A DNA stretch of 64,000 nucleotides from Niveibacterium sp. 24ML (GTDB taxonomy: Bacteria; Pseudomonadota; Gammaproteobacteria; Burkholderiales; Rhodocyclaceae). Location of the stretch: the NCBI RefSeq assembly GCF_026586805.1, contig NZ_JAPFHA010000001.1, positions 248,001-312,000 of the forward strand. Reading direction: 5' to 3'. The position numbers and the translations under genes were made by a program. Below, one piece after another: positions 35,584 to 43,801 of the stretch. The notes beneath the pieces are model-generated. The model made no database searches. It was given only the letters and a program-made list of their open reading frames with translations, and was not told where the DNA came from. Position 1 is the first letter of the stretch, and every line of letters begins with the position of its first letter.

Positions 35584-36003
35584 ATGAGCCGCCGCCCCCG
35601 CCGCATGATGAACCAGATCAACGTGGTGCCGTACATCGACGTGATGCTGGTGCTGCTGATCATCTTCATGGTCGCCACGCCAATGATGACCACCGGCAAT
35701 GTCAACCTGCCTTCGGTGGGCAAGGCCCCCCAGCCGCCGGCGCAGCCGATCGAAATCCACATGGACGAGAACCTGCAGCTTTCGGTGATCGACCGCGCCC
35801 GCAAGGGCGCCCAAGCCAGGGAAGTGAGCGAGAACGAACTGGTGGGTCTGCTGCAGGACGCGCAGGCACGCAATGCCGAGCAGCCGGTGCTGATCGCCGC
35901 CGACAAGCGGGTGAGGTACGAAGCCGTCATCAACCTGATGGACGTCCTGCAGAAGAATCAGGTTCAGAAGGTTGGCCTGCTGGTGCAGCAGGGCAAACGC
36001 TAG
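35584..36003 (+). CDS. tolR: Tol-Pal proton channel subunit TolR
   Basis: The 139-residue protein has one membrane segment with the proton-carrying aspartate (NVVPYIDVMLVLLIIFMV), then a periplasmic domain ending KVGLLV. The cytoplasmic start has arginine repeats (RRPRRMMNQ). It lies 37 bases after tolQ. Without a closer ribosome-binding site the ATG at 35584 is chosen because the family start begins here. Confidence 0.94.
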   Translation: MSRRPRRMMNQINVVPYIDVMLVLLIIFMVATPMMTTGNVNLPSVGKAPQPPAQPIEIHMDENLQLSVIDRARKGAQAREVSENELVGLLQDAQARNAEQPVLIAADKRVRYEAVINLMDVLQKNQVQKVGLLVQQGKR

Positions 36004-36015
36004 GGATCGCCGGGC

Positions 36016-36831
36016 ATGGAATTCAACCCAGCGATGCGGACCGTGGACGAGCCGGGCAAGTGGCTTTCGGCCGGCCTGGCCGCACTGGTACACGGCATCC
36101 TGATCGCGATCCTGTTCTGGGGCGTGAGCTGGCAGCGCAAGGCCCCCGAGTCCTTCGAGGTCGCCCTGGTCAGCGCAAACACGCCCAGCCAGGCCGCCCC
36201 GGCACCACCTCCGCCCCCGCCACGCGTCGAGCCGCGACCCGCGCCCAAGCCAGAACCCAAAGCGGAACCCGAGCCGCCCAAGCCAGCCGCCAAGCCCGAT
36301 ATCGCGCTGCCAAGCCCCAAACCCGAGAAGAAGCCAGAGAAAAAACCCGAGCCAAAGCCTGAGCCGAAACCAGAACCCAAGCCGAAGACCGAAAGCAAAC
36401 CGGAGAAACGCGAACCCCAGCCTGACTTGCGCGCAGCGGCTGAAGCGGAAGCCAAAGCTGTGCAAACGAAGGCCGCGCGAGAGGCGGCGAAGATGCAACA
36501 GGACCGCGCGCTTAATGATGATTTGGCGCGAATCAGCAGCGGGAAAGCGTCGAAGGCCATCGACGGCTGGAAAACGAAGGTCGTAACCAAAGTCCGGGGG
36601 AATATCGTATTGCCGCCGGGGATCAACGGGAATCCAAACGCGGCTTTCTACGTCAAATTATTGCCGTCAGGTGAGATTCTTGAGGTACGACTAAAGTCCT
36701 CGAGTGGAAATGCAGCCCTTGACGCAGCCTGGGAACGGGCCATCAGGAAGTCTAGTCCACTGCCTCAGATGGAAGATGGGACGCTTCCTGATCGCGAACT
36801 AAGTCTGGATTTCAAACCCTTTGAAACGTGA
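36016..36831 (+). CDS. tolA: Cell envelope integrity protein TolA
   Basis: TolA links the TolQR motor to TolB and Pal. The 271-residue protein has an N-terminal membrane segment (AGLAALVHGILIAILFWGV), a long Pro/Lys/Glu-rich linker (about residues 58-145, with PKPEPKPEPKPEPKPK-type repeats), a short helical stretch and a TonB-like C-terminal domain (residues about 185-271). The DNA of the last 300 bases is about 49% G+C, clearly below the neighbouring genes. Confidence 0.92.
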   Translation: MEFNPAMRTVDEPGKWLSAGLAALVHGILIAILFWGVSWQRKAPESFEVALVSANTPSQAAPAPPPPPPRVEPRPAPKPEPKAEPEPPKPAAKPDIALPSPKPEKKPEKKPEPKPEPKPEPKPKTESKPEKREPQPDLRAAAEAEAKAVQTKAAREAAKMQQDRALNDDLARISSGKASKAIDGWKTKVVTKVRGNIVLPPGINGNPNAAFYVKLLPSGEILEVRLKSSSGNAALDAAWERAIRKSSPLPQMEDGTLPDRELSLDFKPFET

Positions 36832-36863
36832 CTCACGACCACTAGGAGAAACGGTCGGCCCCA

Positions 36864-38159
36864 ATGACTTATAATCCCGCGATGTTTTCAAGACGTGACT
36901 TTATTCACACCGGACTGGCAGGCGCGAGCTTGCTGGCGGTGCCGGCACATGCGCAGCTTCGCATCGAGATCACCGGCGCGGGTGCGCGCCAGTTCCCGAT
37001 CGCGATTGCAGCCTTCGAAGGCGACGGGCTCCTGCCACGCTCGATCTCGGATGTCGTCCGCGCCGATCTTGAGCGCTGCGGCCTGTTCCGCATCGTCGAA
37101 ACCGGCCCGCAACCGGTCGGCGAATCGGCCAAGATCGACTTCCCGAACTGGAAGTACCGCGGCGCAGATGCCTTCGTGGCAGGCAGCGTCACCCGCCTGG
37201 CCGACGGACGCCTCGCGGTTCGCTTCCGGCTCTTCGATACCACCAAGGCGAGCGATCTGGGTGGCCTTGAACTGACCATCCTCACCGAGCAGTTCCGCTA
37301 CGCGGCCCACCGCATCGCTGACTGGGTCTATGAGAAGCTGCTCGGCGAACCGGGCGCCTTCTCGACGCGCATTGCCTACGTGGTCAAGAACGGCCGCCAG
37401 TATCAGTTGCAGATCGCAGATGCCGATGGGCAGAATGCCAGCGCCGCGCTGGTCTCGGACGACCCGATCATTTCGCCCGCATGGTCGCCGGATGGCACGC
37501 GCCTGGCTTACGTATCCTTCCAGACCAAAAAGCCGGTGGTGTACCTCCACACCCTTGCGACCAAACAGCGCACCGTGCTGTCGAACTTCAAAGGCTCCAA
37601 CTCCGCACCGGCATGGGCGCCCGATGGCAGCCGCCTGGCCGTAGTGCTGACCAAGGATGGCCTGTCGCAGATCTACGAACTGCGGGCTGACGGCAGTGGC
37701 GCACGGCGACTGACACAGTCGACCGGCATCGATACCGAGCCCTTCTACTCGCCCGACGGCAAGTTCCTCTTCTTCACATCGGATCGCGGCGGCTCGCCGC
37801 AGGTCTACCGGATGCCGGCAAGCGGCGGTGATGCCGTGCGCGTGACCTTCGAGGGCAACTACAACGTCAGCCCACGCGTCTCGCCCGACAACAAGACGCT
37901 TGCCTACCTCACGCGCAGCGAGGGGCGATTCCGCATTGCCTTGATGGACCTGGCAAGCCAGCAGGTACAGATCCTGACTGATTCAGACAAGGACGAGTCG
38001 CCGAGCTTCGCCCCGAACGGGCGCCTTGTTCTTTTCGCCACCGAGGTTGGCGGCCGCGGCGTTCTCTCCGCCGTGTCCGTGGACGGACGTGTCAAACAAC
38101 GACTTTCAGGCTTCGCGGGCGACGTCCGGGAACCGGCCTGGGGGCCGCTGAGCAGGTAA
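36864..38159 (+). CDS. tolB: Periplasmic Tol-Pal protein TolB
   Basis: TolB is the periplasmic partner of Pal and TolA. The 431-residue protein has a signal peptide, an N-terminal domain and a C-terminal six-bladed propeller built from repeats such as ISPAWSPDGTRLAY, PAWAPDGSRLA, PFYSPDGKFLFF and SPRVSPDNKTLAY. The signal peptide starts SRRDFIHTG, which looks like a twin-arginine motif. The start may instead be ATG 36882 (six codons later), six bases after TATAAT; that start directly precedes FSRRDF. Neither start has a good ribosome-binding site. Confidence 0.93.
   Translation: MTYNPAMFSRRDFIHTGLAGASLLAVPAHAQLRIEITGAGARQFPIAIAAFEGDGLLPRSISDVVRADLERCGLFRIVETGPQPVGESAKIDFPNWKYRGADAFVAGSVTRLADGRLAVRFRLFDTTKASDLGGLELTILTEQFRYAAHRIADWVYEKLLGEPGAFSTRIAYVVKNGRQYQLQIADADGQNASAALVSDDPIISPAWSPDGTRLAYVSFQTKKPVVYLHTLATKQRTVLSNFKGSNSAPAWAPDGSRLAVVLTKDGLSQIYELRADGSGARRLTQSTGIDTEPFYSPDGKFLFFTSDRGGSPQVYRMPASGGDAVRVTFEGNYNVSPRVSPDNKTLAYLTRSEGRFRIALMDLASQQVQILTDSDKDESPSFAPNGRLVLFATEVGGRGVLSAVSVDGRVKQRLSGFAGDVREPAWGPLSR
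36870..36875 (+). promoter_or_regulatory. TATAAT six bases before the internal tolB ATG
   Basis: A perfect TATAAT ends exactly six bases before ATG 36882. If it is a -10 element, transcription would begin at this ATG and give a leaderless tolB mRNA independent of the upstream tol genes. No matching -35 hexamer is seen. Confidence 0.4.
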
Positions 38160-38208
38160 TAAGAGCAGTACCAAGAAACTTTAGATTTGAAACAGGAGCC
38201 AGTAAAAA

Positions 38209-38724
38209 ATGCGTAAACTTCTTCTCCCTTCGCTCATCGCAATCGCCCTCGGCGCATGCAGCACCGCACCGACCGAGACCAAGCCGGTCGTCGAAACCAA
38301 GCCGACCAAGCCGGCTGAAGTGACCAAGCCAGCCGAGCCGGTCAAGGTTGACCCGCTTGCCGCGCTGAAGGATCCGAACAACATCCTCTCGAAGCGCAGC
38401 GTCTACTTCGAATTCGACAAGTACGACATCACCGCGAGCTACCAGCCGCTGGTCGAAGCCCACTCGAAGTTCCTCGTCTCCAACCCGCAACTCAAGGTGC
38501 TGATCCAGGGCAACACCGACGAGCGCGGCTCGCGTGAATACAACCTGGCCCTGGGCCAGAAGCGTGCCGAGGCCGTCAAGAAAGCCATGAGCATGCTCGG
38601 CGCAAAGGACAGCCAGCTTGAAGCCGTGAGCCTGGGCGAAGAGAAGCCGAAGAACGCCGGCCATGACGAAGCAGCATGGGCTGACAACCGCCGTGCTGAC
38701 GTGCTGTACTCGGGCGAGTACTGA
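38209..38724 (+). CDS. pal: Peptidoglycan-associated lipoprotein Pal
   Basis: Pal anchors the outer membrane to peptidoglycan. The 171-residue protein has a lipobox LGAC (Cys17), a Lys/Pro/Thr-rich linker (TKPVVETKPTKPAEVTKPAE region) and the OmpA-type domain with the peptidoglycan-binding residues in NTDERGSREYNLALGQKRA. AGGAG lies 10-14 bases before ATG 38209. It follows tolB by 49 bases. Confidence 0.95.
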   Translation: MRKLLLPSLIAIALGACSTAPTETKPVVETKPTKPAEVTKPAEPVKVDPLAALKDPNNILSKRSVYFEFDKYDITASYQPLVEAHSKFLVSNPQLKVLIQGNTDERGSREYNLALGQKRAEAVKKAMSMLGAKDSQLEAVSLGEEKPKNAGHDEAAWADNRRADVLYSGEY

Positions 38725-38725
38725 T

Positions 38726-39454
38726 ATGCGAGCCATTGTGCTCGCATTGATGCTCGGCGCGGTTGCCCTTCCGGCCCGCGCCGGGCTTTTCGACGACGAC
38801 GTCGCGCGCAAGCAGATCGAAGCGCTGCGCGTTGATCATGAAAACCGCCTGCAGAAGCTTGAAGCCTCTGCCCGCGGGCAGATCGAACTGGCGAATCAGA
38901 TCGAAAGCCTGAAGCAGGAAATTGCGAAACTGCGCGGCCAGATCGAAGTACTGACCAACGATCTCGACCAATCGCAAAAGCGTCAGCGTGATTTCTATGT
39001 TGACCTGGACACCCGTCTGCGCAAATTCGAAACCGTGGCAGTTGCCGCCGAAGGGGGTGATGCAGCGCCCGCGGCCGACCCGGCAAACGAAACGCGCGAC
39101 TACGAAGCCGCGTTGAATCTGGTCAAGGCCGGCAAGAACAAAGAAGCCGCGGCCGCGTTCATCGCCTTCACCAAGGCCCACCCGAAGAGCAGCTTCCTGC
39201 CGAGCGCGAATTACTGGGCCGCGTCAGCCCTGTACCAGCAACGGGAAATCGCCGAAGCCGTCAAGTACTACGGGAAGACCGCGGATACCTGGCCGGACGA
39301 CGCTCGCGCGCCGGATGCGCTGCTCGGGCTCTCCAATTGCCAGGCAGAACTGGGCGACAAGAAAGGCGCGCGCGCCTCGCTCGAGAAGATCGTTTCGCGC
39401 TACCCCTCCAGCCCCGCCGCACAGACTGCAAAGCAGCGCCTGGGCAAGAAGTGA
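38726..39454 (+). CDS. cpoB: Cell division coordinator CpoB (YbgF)
   Basis: CpoB coordinates peptidoglycan synthesis by PBP1B with Tol-driven constriction. The 242-residue periplasmic protein has a signal peptide (VLALMLGAVALPARAG), an N-terminal coiled coil (about residues 30-100) for trimerisation and three C-terminal TPR repeats (RDYEAALNLVKAGKNKEAAAA onward). It begins one base after the pal stop. Confidence 0.93.
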   Translation: MRAIVLALMLGAVALPARAGLFDDDVARKQIEALRVDHENRLQKLEASARGQIELANQIESLKQEIAKLRGQIEVLTNDLDQSQKRQRDFYVDLDTRLRKFETVAVAAEGGDAAPAADPANETRDYEAALNLVKAGKNKEAAAAFIAFTKAHPKSSFLPSANYWAASALYQQREIAEAVKYYGKTADTWPDDARAPDALLGLSNCQAELGDKKGARASLEKIVSRYPSSPAAQTAKQRLGKK

Positions 39455-40119
39455 GTCGTCTTGATGCCACGGTCGGCGCAACGCGTTTGCGCCTGACCGA
39501 GATTTTCTTTTCGCTGCAAGGCGAATCGACCCGGGTTGGCCTGCCCACCGTCTTCATCCGCCTCACCGGCTGCCCGCTGCGCTGTAGCTGGTGCGATACC
39601 ACCTACTCCTTCACCGGCGGCGAATGGCACACGATCGATGAGATCCTGGCCATCACCGCAACGCATGGCACCCACACGGTGTGCGTCACCGGCGGCGAGC
39701 CGCTTGCGCAGAAGCCCTGCCTGACACTGCTCACCGCACTGTGCGAGGCCGGCTATTCCGTATCGCTTGAGACTTCAGGCGCGCTGGACATCAGCCAGGT
39801 CGACCCACGCGTGTCGCGCATCATGGATCTCAAGGCCCCCGGTTCCGGCGAAGCAGCCAGGAACCATTGGCCCAACATCGCCCAATTGCGCAGCGACGAC
39901 GAAGTCAAGATCGTGCTCGCCGACGAGGCGGACTACCTTTGGGCGCGCGAGCAAATCGCCACGCACGCGCTCGATCGCCGCTGCACCGTGCTGCTCTCTC
40001 CGGTGCAAGGCACTCTGCGCCCGGACCAATTGGCCGAGTGGGTCTTGCGCGACCGCCTGGCCGTGCGGATGCAGGTTCAGTTGCACAAGGTAATCTGGGG
40101 CAACCAGCCGGGTCGCTAA
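39451..40119 (+). CDS. queE: 7-carboxy-7-deazaguanine synthase QueE
   Basis: QueE is a radical-SAM enzyme converting carboxy-tetrahydropterin to carboxy-deazaguanine in queuosine synthesis. The 222-residue protein has the cluster motif [14 protein letters not shown] (CxxxCxxC), the FFSLQGES substrate motif and the SAM-binding VTGGEPL. It starts with GTG 39451, overlapping the cpoB stop by four bases, so it is translationally linked to the Tol-Pal operon. Confidence 0.94.
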   Translation: MSRLDATVGATRLRLTEIFFSLQGESTRVGLPTVFIRLTGCPLRCSWCDTTYSFTGGEWHTIDEILAITATHGTHTVCVTGGEPLAQKPCLTLLTALCEAGYSVSLETSGALDISQVDPRVSRIMDLKAPGSGEAARNHWPNIAQLRSDDEVKIVLADEADYLWAREQIATHALDRRCTVLLSPVQGTLRPDQLAEWVLRDRLAVRMQVQLHKVIWGNQPGR

Positions 40120-40150
40120 GCCCCGCCCCCCTTTGATTGAAGGAACACTC

Positions 40151-40831
40151 ATGACCGAACGCCGCGCTGTCGTCCTGCTCTCGGGCGGACTCGATTCGGC
40201 AACCTGCCTCGCCATCGCTCGTGCCGAAGGCTTTGTCCCCTACGCGCTCTCGGTTTCTTATGGCCAGCGTCATGCGGCTGAACTGCAGGCCGCTGCGCGG
40301 GTCGCAGCCACACTCGGAGCGCGCGAACACCGCACCGCGCGCGTCGACCTGGGAATCTTCGGCGGATCTGCACTGACCGACGCGGCGATCGCCGTGCCGG
40401 TCGGCGGCATCGAGCCCGGCATTCCCGTCACCTACGTCCCGGCGCGCAACACCGTCATGCTTTCGCTCGCACTGGGCTGGGCCGAAGTACTCGGCGCCAA
40501 CGACATCTTCGTCGGCGTGAATGCGGTGGACTACTCCGGCTACCCGGATTGCCGCCCAGAATTCATCGCCGCCTTCGAGAAGCTTGCCGACGTTGCAACC
40601 AAGGTTGGCGTAGAAGGGGCGCGGATGAAGATTCACGCCCCGCTGATCGAACTCTCAAAGGCCCAGATCATCGAACGCGGCACCGCCCTGGGCGTCGACT
40701 ACGGCATGACGGTCTCCTGCTATCAGGCCGACGACGAGGGCCGCGCTTGCGGCGCCTGTGACGCCTGCCGCTTGCGCCGCGCAGGCTTCGAGGCCGCCGG
40801 CATCCCGGATCCAACGCCTTACCGGACTTGA
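40151..40831 (+). CDS. queC: 7-cyano-7-deazaguanine synthase QueC
   Basis: QueC uses ATP and ammonia to make the nitrile preQ0, the step after QueE. The 226-residue protein has the PP-loop [10 protein letters not shown] and the C-terminal zinc site in [22 protein letters not shown] lies seven bases before ATG 40151; a TTG six codons upstream is rejected. The neighbouring tRNA genes are tRNA-Lys, not queuosine targets. Confidence 0.95.
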   Translation: MTERRAVVLLSGGLDSATCLAIARAEGFVPYALSVSYGQRHAAELQAAARVAATLGAREHRTARVDLGIFGGSALTDAAIAVPVGGIEPGIPVTYVPARNTVMLSLALGWAEVLGANDIFVGVNAVDYSGYPDCRPEFIAAFEKLADVATKVGVEGARMKIHAPLIELSKAQIIERGTALGVDYGMTVSCYQADDEGRACGACDACRLRRAGFEAAGIPDPTPYRT

Positions 40832-40845
40832 TCTTCAGGTCCAGG

Positions 40846-40874
40846 TTGACAAACTGACGCCAACAACCTATATT
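40846..40874 (+). promoter_or_regulatory. Sigma-70 promoter of the tRNA-Lys unit
   Basis: A perfect TTGACA (40846-40851) is separated by exactly 17 bases from TATATT (40869-40874). Predicted start near 40881, 13 bases before the first tRNA. It is the best sigma-70 promoter in the window. Confidence 0.85.
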
Positions 40875-40893
40875 CTCGTGCTCTGTTTCTCGG

Positions 40894-40969
40894 GGGTCGG
40901 TAGCTCAGTCGGTAGAGCAGCGGACTTTTAATCCGTTGGTCGCGAGTTCGAATCTCGCCCGACCCACCA
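40894..40969 (+). tRNA. tRNA-Lys (anticodon UUU)
   Basis: A 76-base cloverleaf with encoded CCA: acceptor GGGTCGG/CCGACCC, D stem GCTC/GAGC, anticodon stem GCGGA/TCCGT with loop CTTTTAA (anticodon TTT), T arm GCGAG/CTCGC with loop TTCGAAT. All stems pair fully except one G-T in the anticodon stem. It reads AAA and AAG codons. Confidence 0.96.
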
Positions 40970-40986
40970 GCAGTTGAAACAGATTT

Positions 40987-41062
40987 GGGGGTATAGCTCA
41001 GTTGGTAGAGCAGCGGACTCTTAATCCGTTTGTCGTAGGTTCGACCCCTACTGCCCCTACCA
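40987..41062 (+). tRNA. tRNA-Lys (anticodon CUU)
   Basis: A 76-base cloverleaf with encoded CCA: acceptor GGGGGTA/TGCCCCT (two G-T pairs), D stem GCTC/GAGC, anticodon stem GCGGA/TCCGT with loop CTCTTAA (anticodon CTT), T arm GTAGG/CCTAC. It reads AAG. The anticodon arm is almost identical to the first tRNA-Lys while the acceptor and T arms differ, so it is an old paralogue. 17 bases separate the two genes. Confidence 0.96.
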
Positions 41063-41072
41063 AGACATCAAA

Positions 41073-41107
41073 AAAAGCCCGGTTCTCGAACCGGGCTTTT
41101 TCTTTTT
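41073..41107. terminator. Intrinsic terminator after the tRNA pair
   Basis: AAAAGCCCGGTTC pairs with GAACCGGGCTTTT, a stem of about 12 bp with a tight loop, followed by a T-rich tract to 41107. The A-run on the other side lets it also end transcription of the convergent gene that stops at 41118. Confidence 0.93.
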
Positions 41108-41117
41108 GCGCCGCGGC

Positions 41118-42641
41118 TCAGCGCCGCCGTTTCGTCGCGCCGCCAAGCATCGAACCGAGCACGCCACGGATGATCTGGCGCCCCACTTCGCTGCCCATGG
41201 TGCGTGCGATGCTCTTGGCGGCCGTCTGAACAACCCCCTCCTTGCGGCCGCCGCGCGGCCCAGTGCTGCCGAACAGGATATCGCTCAGCATGCCGCCGAA
41301 GCCACCTCCCTCCGCTTCGGCACCGGGCGCGTCACCACCCTGCTGCACGGCAGCCGCGCCGCCGGCGGCTGCGCCCCGAAGCCGCTCGTAGGCAGACTCG
41401 CGATCAAGCACTTCTTCGTAATGCCCGTAGAGCAGCGAGCCTTTCACGACCGCCTCACGCTCAGGCGCGGTCAGCGGGCCAATGCGGGTGCCCGGCGCAG
41501 TAATGAAGGCGCGTTCAACCACCGCCGGCCGCCCCTTTTCATCAAGAAATGACACCAGGGCCTCACCCACGCCCAACTCGATGATGGCGCTTGCTGCGTT
41601 GAACTTCGGGTTGGCTCGCAGCGTCTGCGCGGCCGTCTGCACGGCCTTCTGATCGCGCGGGGTGAAAGCCCGCAAGGCATGCTGCACCCGGTTGCCCAGC
41701 TGCCCCAGCACGGTGTCGGGAATATCGAGCGGGTTCTGTGTCACGAAGTACACGCCGACCCCCTTCGAACGAATCAGGCGCACGACCTGTTCGATCTTCT
41801 CCAGCAGCGCAGGCGGCGCTTCGTTGAACAGCAAATGCGCCTCATCGAAGAAGAACACCAGTTTGGGCTTTTCAAGATCCCCCACCTCGGGCAGTTGCTC
41901 GAAGAGTTCGGCCAGCATCCACAACAGGAAGGTGGAATACAGGCGCGGCGATCCGTACAGCTTGTCCGCCGCCAACACGTTGATGACGCCGTGGCCCTTG
42001 GCGTCGGTCTGCATCAGGTCGGCGATGTCGAGCATCGGCTCGCCGAAGAATTTGTCCGCCCCCTCTTGTTCGATCGACAGCAAGCCACGCTGGATCGCGC
42101 CGATCGACGCTGCCGATACGTTGCCGTACTCGGTGGTGAACTGTTTGGCGTTCTCGCCCACATGCTGAACCATTGCGCGCAGGTCCTTCATGTCCAGCAA
42201 AAGGAGGCCGTTGTCGTCCGCGATCTTGAAGACCAGTTGCAGCACGCCGGACTGCGTGTCGTTCAGATTGAGCAGGCGAGAAAGCAGCAAGGGGCCCATG
42301 TCGGAGACGGTCGCGCGGACCGGGTGGCCGGACGCACCAAATACATCCCAGAACACCGTCGGGCAGGCTTCAAACGCGGGCAGTTCAATGCCCAACTGTT
42401 CTGCGCGCGCCTTGAGCTTGGGGGTTTCACTGCCTGCCGCGGCAAGGCCGCTCAAATCGCCCTTCACATCGGCCATGAACACCGGCACGCCAATCCGAGA
42501 GAATGACTCGGCCAGCTTCTGCAAGGTCACTGTCTTGCCGGTCCCGGTTGCCCCCGTAATCAGTCCGTGACGGTTGGCCAGTTGTGGCAGCAGCGCGATG
42601 TCCTGCTGGTCGACGCGAGCGATCACGAGTGGTGCGGTCAT
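41118..42641 (-). CDS. HerA-like (DUF853) ATPase
   Basis: A 507-residue P-loop ATPase of the HerA/FtsK group (DUF853, E. coli YjgR type). Walker A is [13 protein letters not shown] near residue 31 and Walker B is [13 protein letters not shown]; an arginine-finger-like region follows in [24 protein letters not shown]. The C-terminal 100 residues are Gly/Ala-rich and end in basic residues (ATKRRR). The biological role of this family is unknown. I start at ATG 42641, with AGGAG seven bases upstream, and not 17 codons earlier. Confidence 0.88.
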   Translation of the reverse strand: MTAPLVIARVDQQDIALLPQLANRHGLITGATGTGKTVTLQKLAESFSRIGVPVFMADVKGDLSGLAAAGSETPKLKARAEQLGIELPAFEACPTVFWDVFGASGHPVRATVSDMGPLLLSRLLNLNDTQSGVLQLVFKIADDNGLLLLDMKDLRAMVQHVGENAKQFTTEYGNVSAASIGAIQRGLLSIEQEGADKFFGEPMLDIADLMQTDAKGHGVINVLAADKLYGSPRLYSTFLLWMLAELFEQLPEVGDLEKPKLVFFFDEAHLLFNEAPPALLEKIEQVVRLIRSKGVGVYFVTQNPLDIPDTVLGQLGNRVQHALRAFTPRDQKAVQTAAQTLRANPKFNAASAIIELGVGEALVSFLDEKGRPAVVERAFITAPGTRIGPLTAPEREAVVKGSLLYGHYEEVLDRESAYERLRGAAAGGAAAVQQGGDAPGAEAEGGGFGGMLSDILFGSTGPRGGRKEGVVQTAAKSIARTMGSEVGRQIIRGVLGSMLGGATKRRR

Positions 42642-42794
42642 GGGCGACTCCTGATGGGTGAAGTGGGTTGCGAGATTAGCATGCAGGTGCAAGTCGCTGA
42701 CGGCACCGGCTGACGCAACGCAAGCGCGCGTGCGGTGTTCGCTTCTTGCCAGGGTGTAGAATTGCGGGCTTTGTGATTACTCGGAATTCGGATC

Positions 42795-43520
42795 ATGGCT
42801 GGTCACTCGAAATGGGCCAACATCCAGCACCGCAAGGGTCGGCAGGACGCCAAGCGGGGCAAGGTGTTCACCAAACTGATCAAGGAAGTTACCGTTGCCG
42901 CCAAGATGGGCGGCGGCGACCTGAGCGCCAACCCGCGCTTGCGCCTGGCCGTCGACAAGGCCAAGGCCGAGTCGATGCCCAAGGACAACATCGAGAACGC
43001 GATCAAGCGCGGCACCGGCCAGCTTGAAGGCGTTGTCTACGAAGAGTGCCGCTACGAGGGCTACGGCATCGCCGGCGCCGCCGTGATGGTCGATTGCCTG
43101 ACCGACAACAAGGTACGAACCGTGGCGGATGTACGTCATGCCTTCTCCAAGTACGGCGGCAACATGGGTACCGATGGTTCGGTTGCGTTCCAGTTCAAGC
43201 ACTGCGGCACGCTGCTGTTCGCCCCCGGCACCAGCGAAGATGCACTGATGGACGCCGCGCTCGAAGCCGGCGCGGAAGACGTTGTGACCAACGAAGATGG
43301 CTCGATCGAAGTCATCACCGGTCCGTGGGAATTCACCGCAGTCAAGGAAGCTCTTGAGACCGCAGGATTCAAGGCAGAGTTCGGCGAAGTCACGATGAAG
43401 GCACTCAACGAGACCGTGCTGACGGGTGACGACGGCATTCGCATGCAGAAGCTGCTCGACGCGCTCGATGCGCTCGACGACGTCCAAGAGGTGTATACCT
43501 CGGCAGCGATTGAAGATTGA
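42795..43520 (+). CDS. yebC: YebC/PmpR-family protein
   Basis: A 241-residue protein with the family start [20 protein letters not shown] and the conserved [18 protein letters not shown] and [13 protein letters not shown]. YebC proteins were described as transcription regulators; some members help ribosomes translate proline stretches. In many bacteria yebC lies directly before ruvC; here two genes stand between. A TAGAAT at 42757-42762 may be its -10 element. Confidence 0.94.
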   Translation: MAGHSKWANIQHRKGRQDAKRGKVFTKLIKEVTVAAKMGGGDLSANPRLRLAVDKAKAESMPKDNIENAIKRGTGQLEGVVYEECRYEGYGIAGAAVMVDCLTDNKVRTVADVRHAFSKYGGNMGTDGSVAFQFKHCGTLLFAPGTSEDALMDAALEAGAEDVVTNEDGSIEVITGPWEFTAVKEALETAGFKAEFGEVTMKALNETVLTGDDGIRMQKLLDALDALDDVQEVYTSAAIED

Positions 43521-43529
43521 GTCTGCTGG

Positions 43530-43553
43530 GCCGGGCGTCCGCGCGCGCCCGGC
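43530..43553 (+). terminator. GC-rich hairpin after yebC
   Basis: GCCGGGCG (43530-43537) pairs with CGCCCGGC (43546-43553) around an eight-base loop, ten bases after the yebC stop. There is no T-run; it could attenuate transcription into the next gene. Confidence 0.4.
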
Positions 43554-43567
43554 GCTGAGGTATCCCC

Positions 43568-43801
43568 ATGACCGGTACGCCTGAACGCCGTCGCGACCTC
43601 GAACTGCGCAAGCAGATCGACGACGCTTACGAACTGATCGCACCCTTTTTTGAGCCTTCCGGTCATTGGGCCGGGCACCCGCAAGACCTGCTGGCCTACC
43701 GCACCTTGCGCGACCACCTGCCTGCACTCGATGCCGCCCGGGCGCACCTGATCGTAGCCGTCGCCCGCCGCATCCACGACGAACGCAAGGCGCGCACCTG
43801 A
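43568..43801 (+). CDS. Small conserved-looking protein, unknown function
   Basis: A 77-residue, soluble, charged protein (LELRKQIDDAYELIAPFFEP ... [17 protein letters not shown]) predicted to be mostly helical. I do not recognise a family. GAGG about nine bases before ATG 43568 supports translation, and its stop overlaps the CTG start of the transporter gene by three bases, which suggests it is a real, translated leader of that gene. Confidence 0.6.
   Translation: MTGTPERRRDLELRKQIDDAYELIAPFFEPSGHWAGHPQDLLAYRTLRDHLPALDAARAHLIVAVARRIHDERKART

Noticed and set aside
40894-41130. Integration site at the tRNA-Lys genes
   Set aside because: No repeat of a tRNA 3' end, no integrase and no foreign block follow; the downstream gene is an ordinary DUF853 ATPase.
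42757-42762. Full sigma-70 promoter for yebC
   Set aside because: TAGAAT fits a -10 element but no -35 is present at 16-18 bases, so it is only mentioned with the gene.
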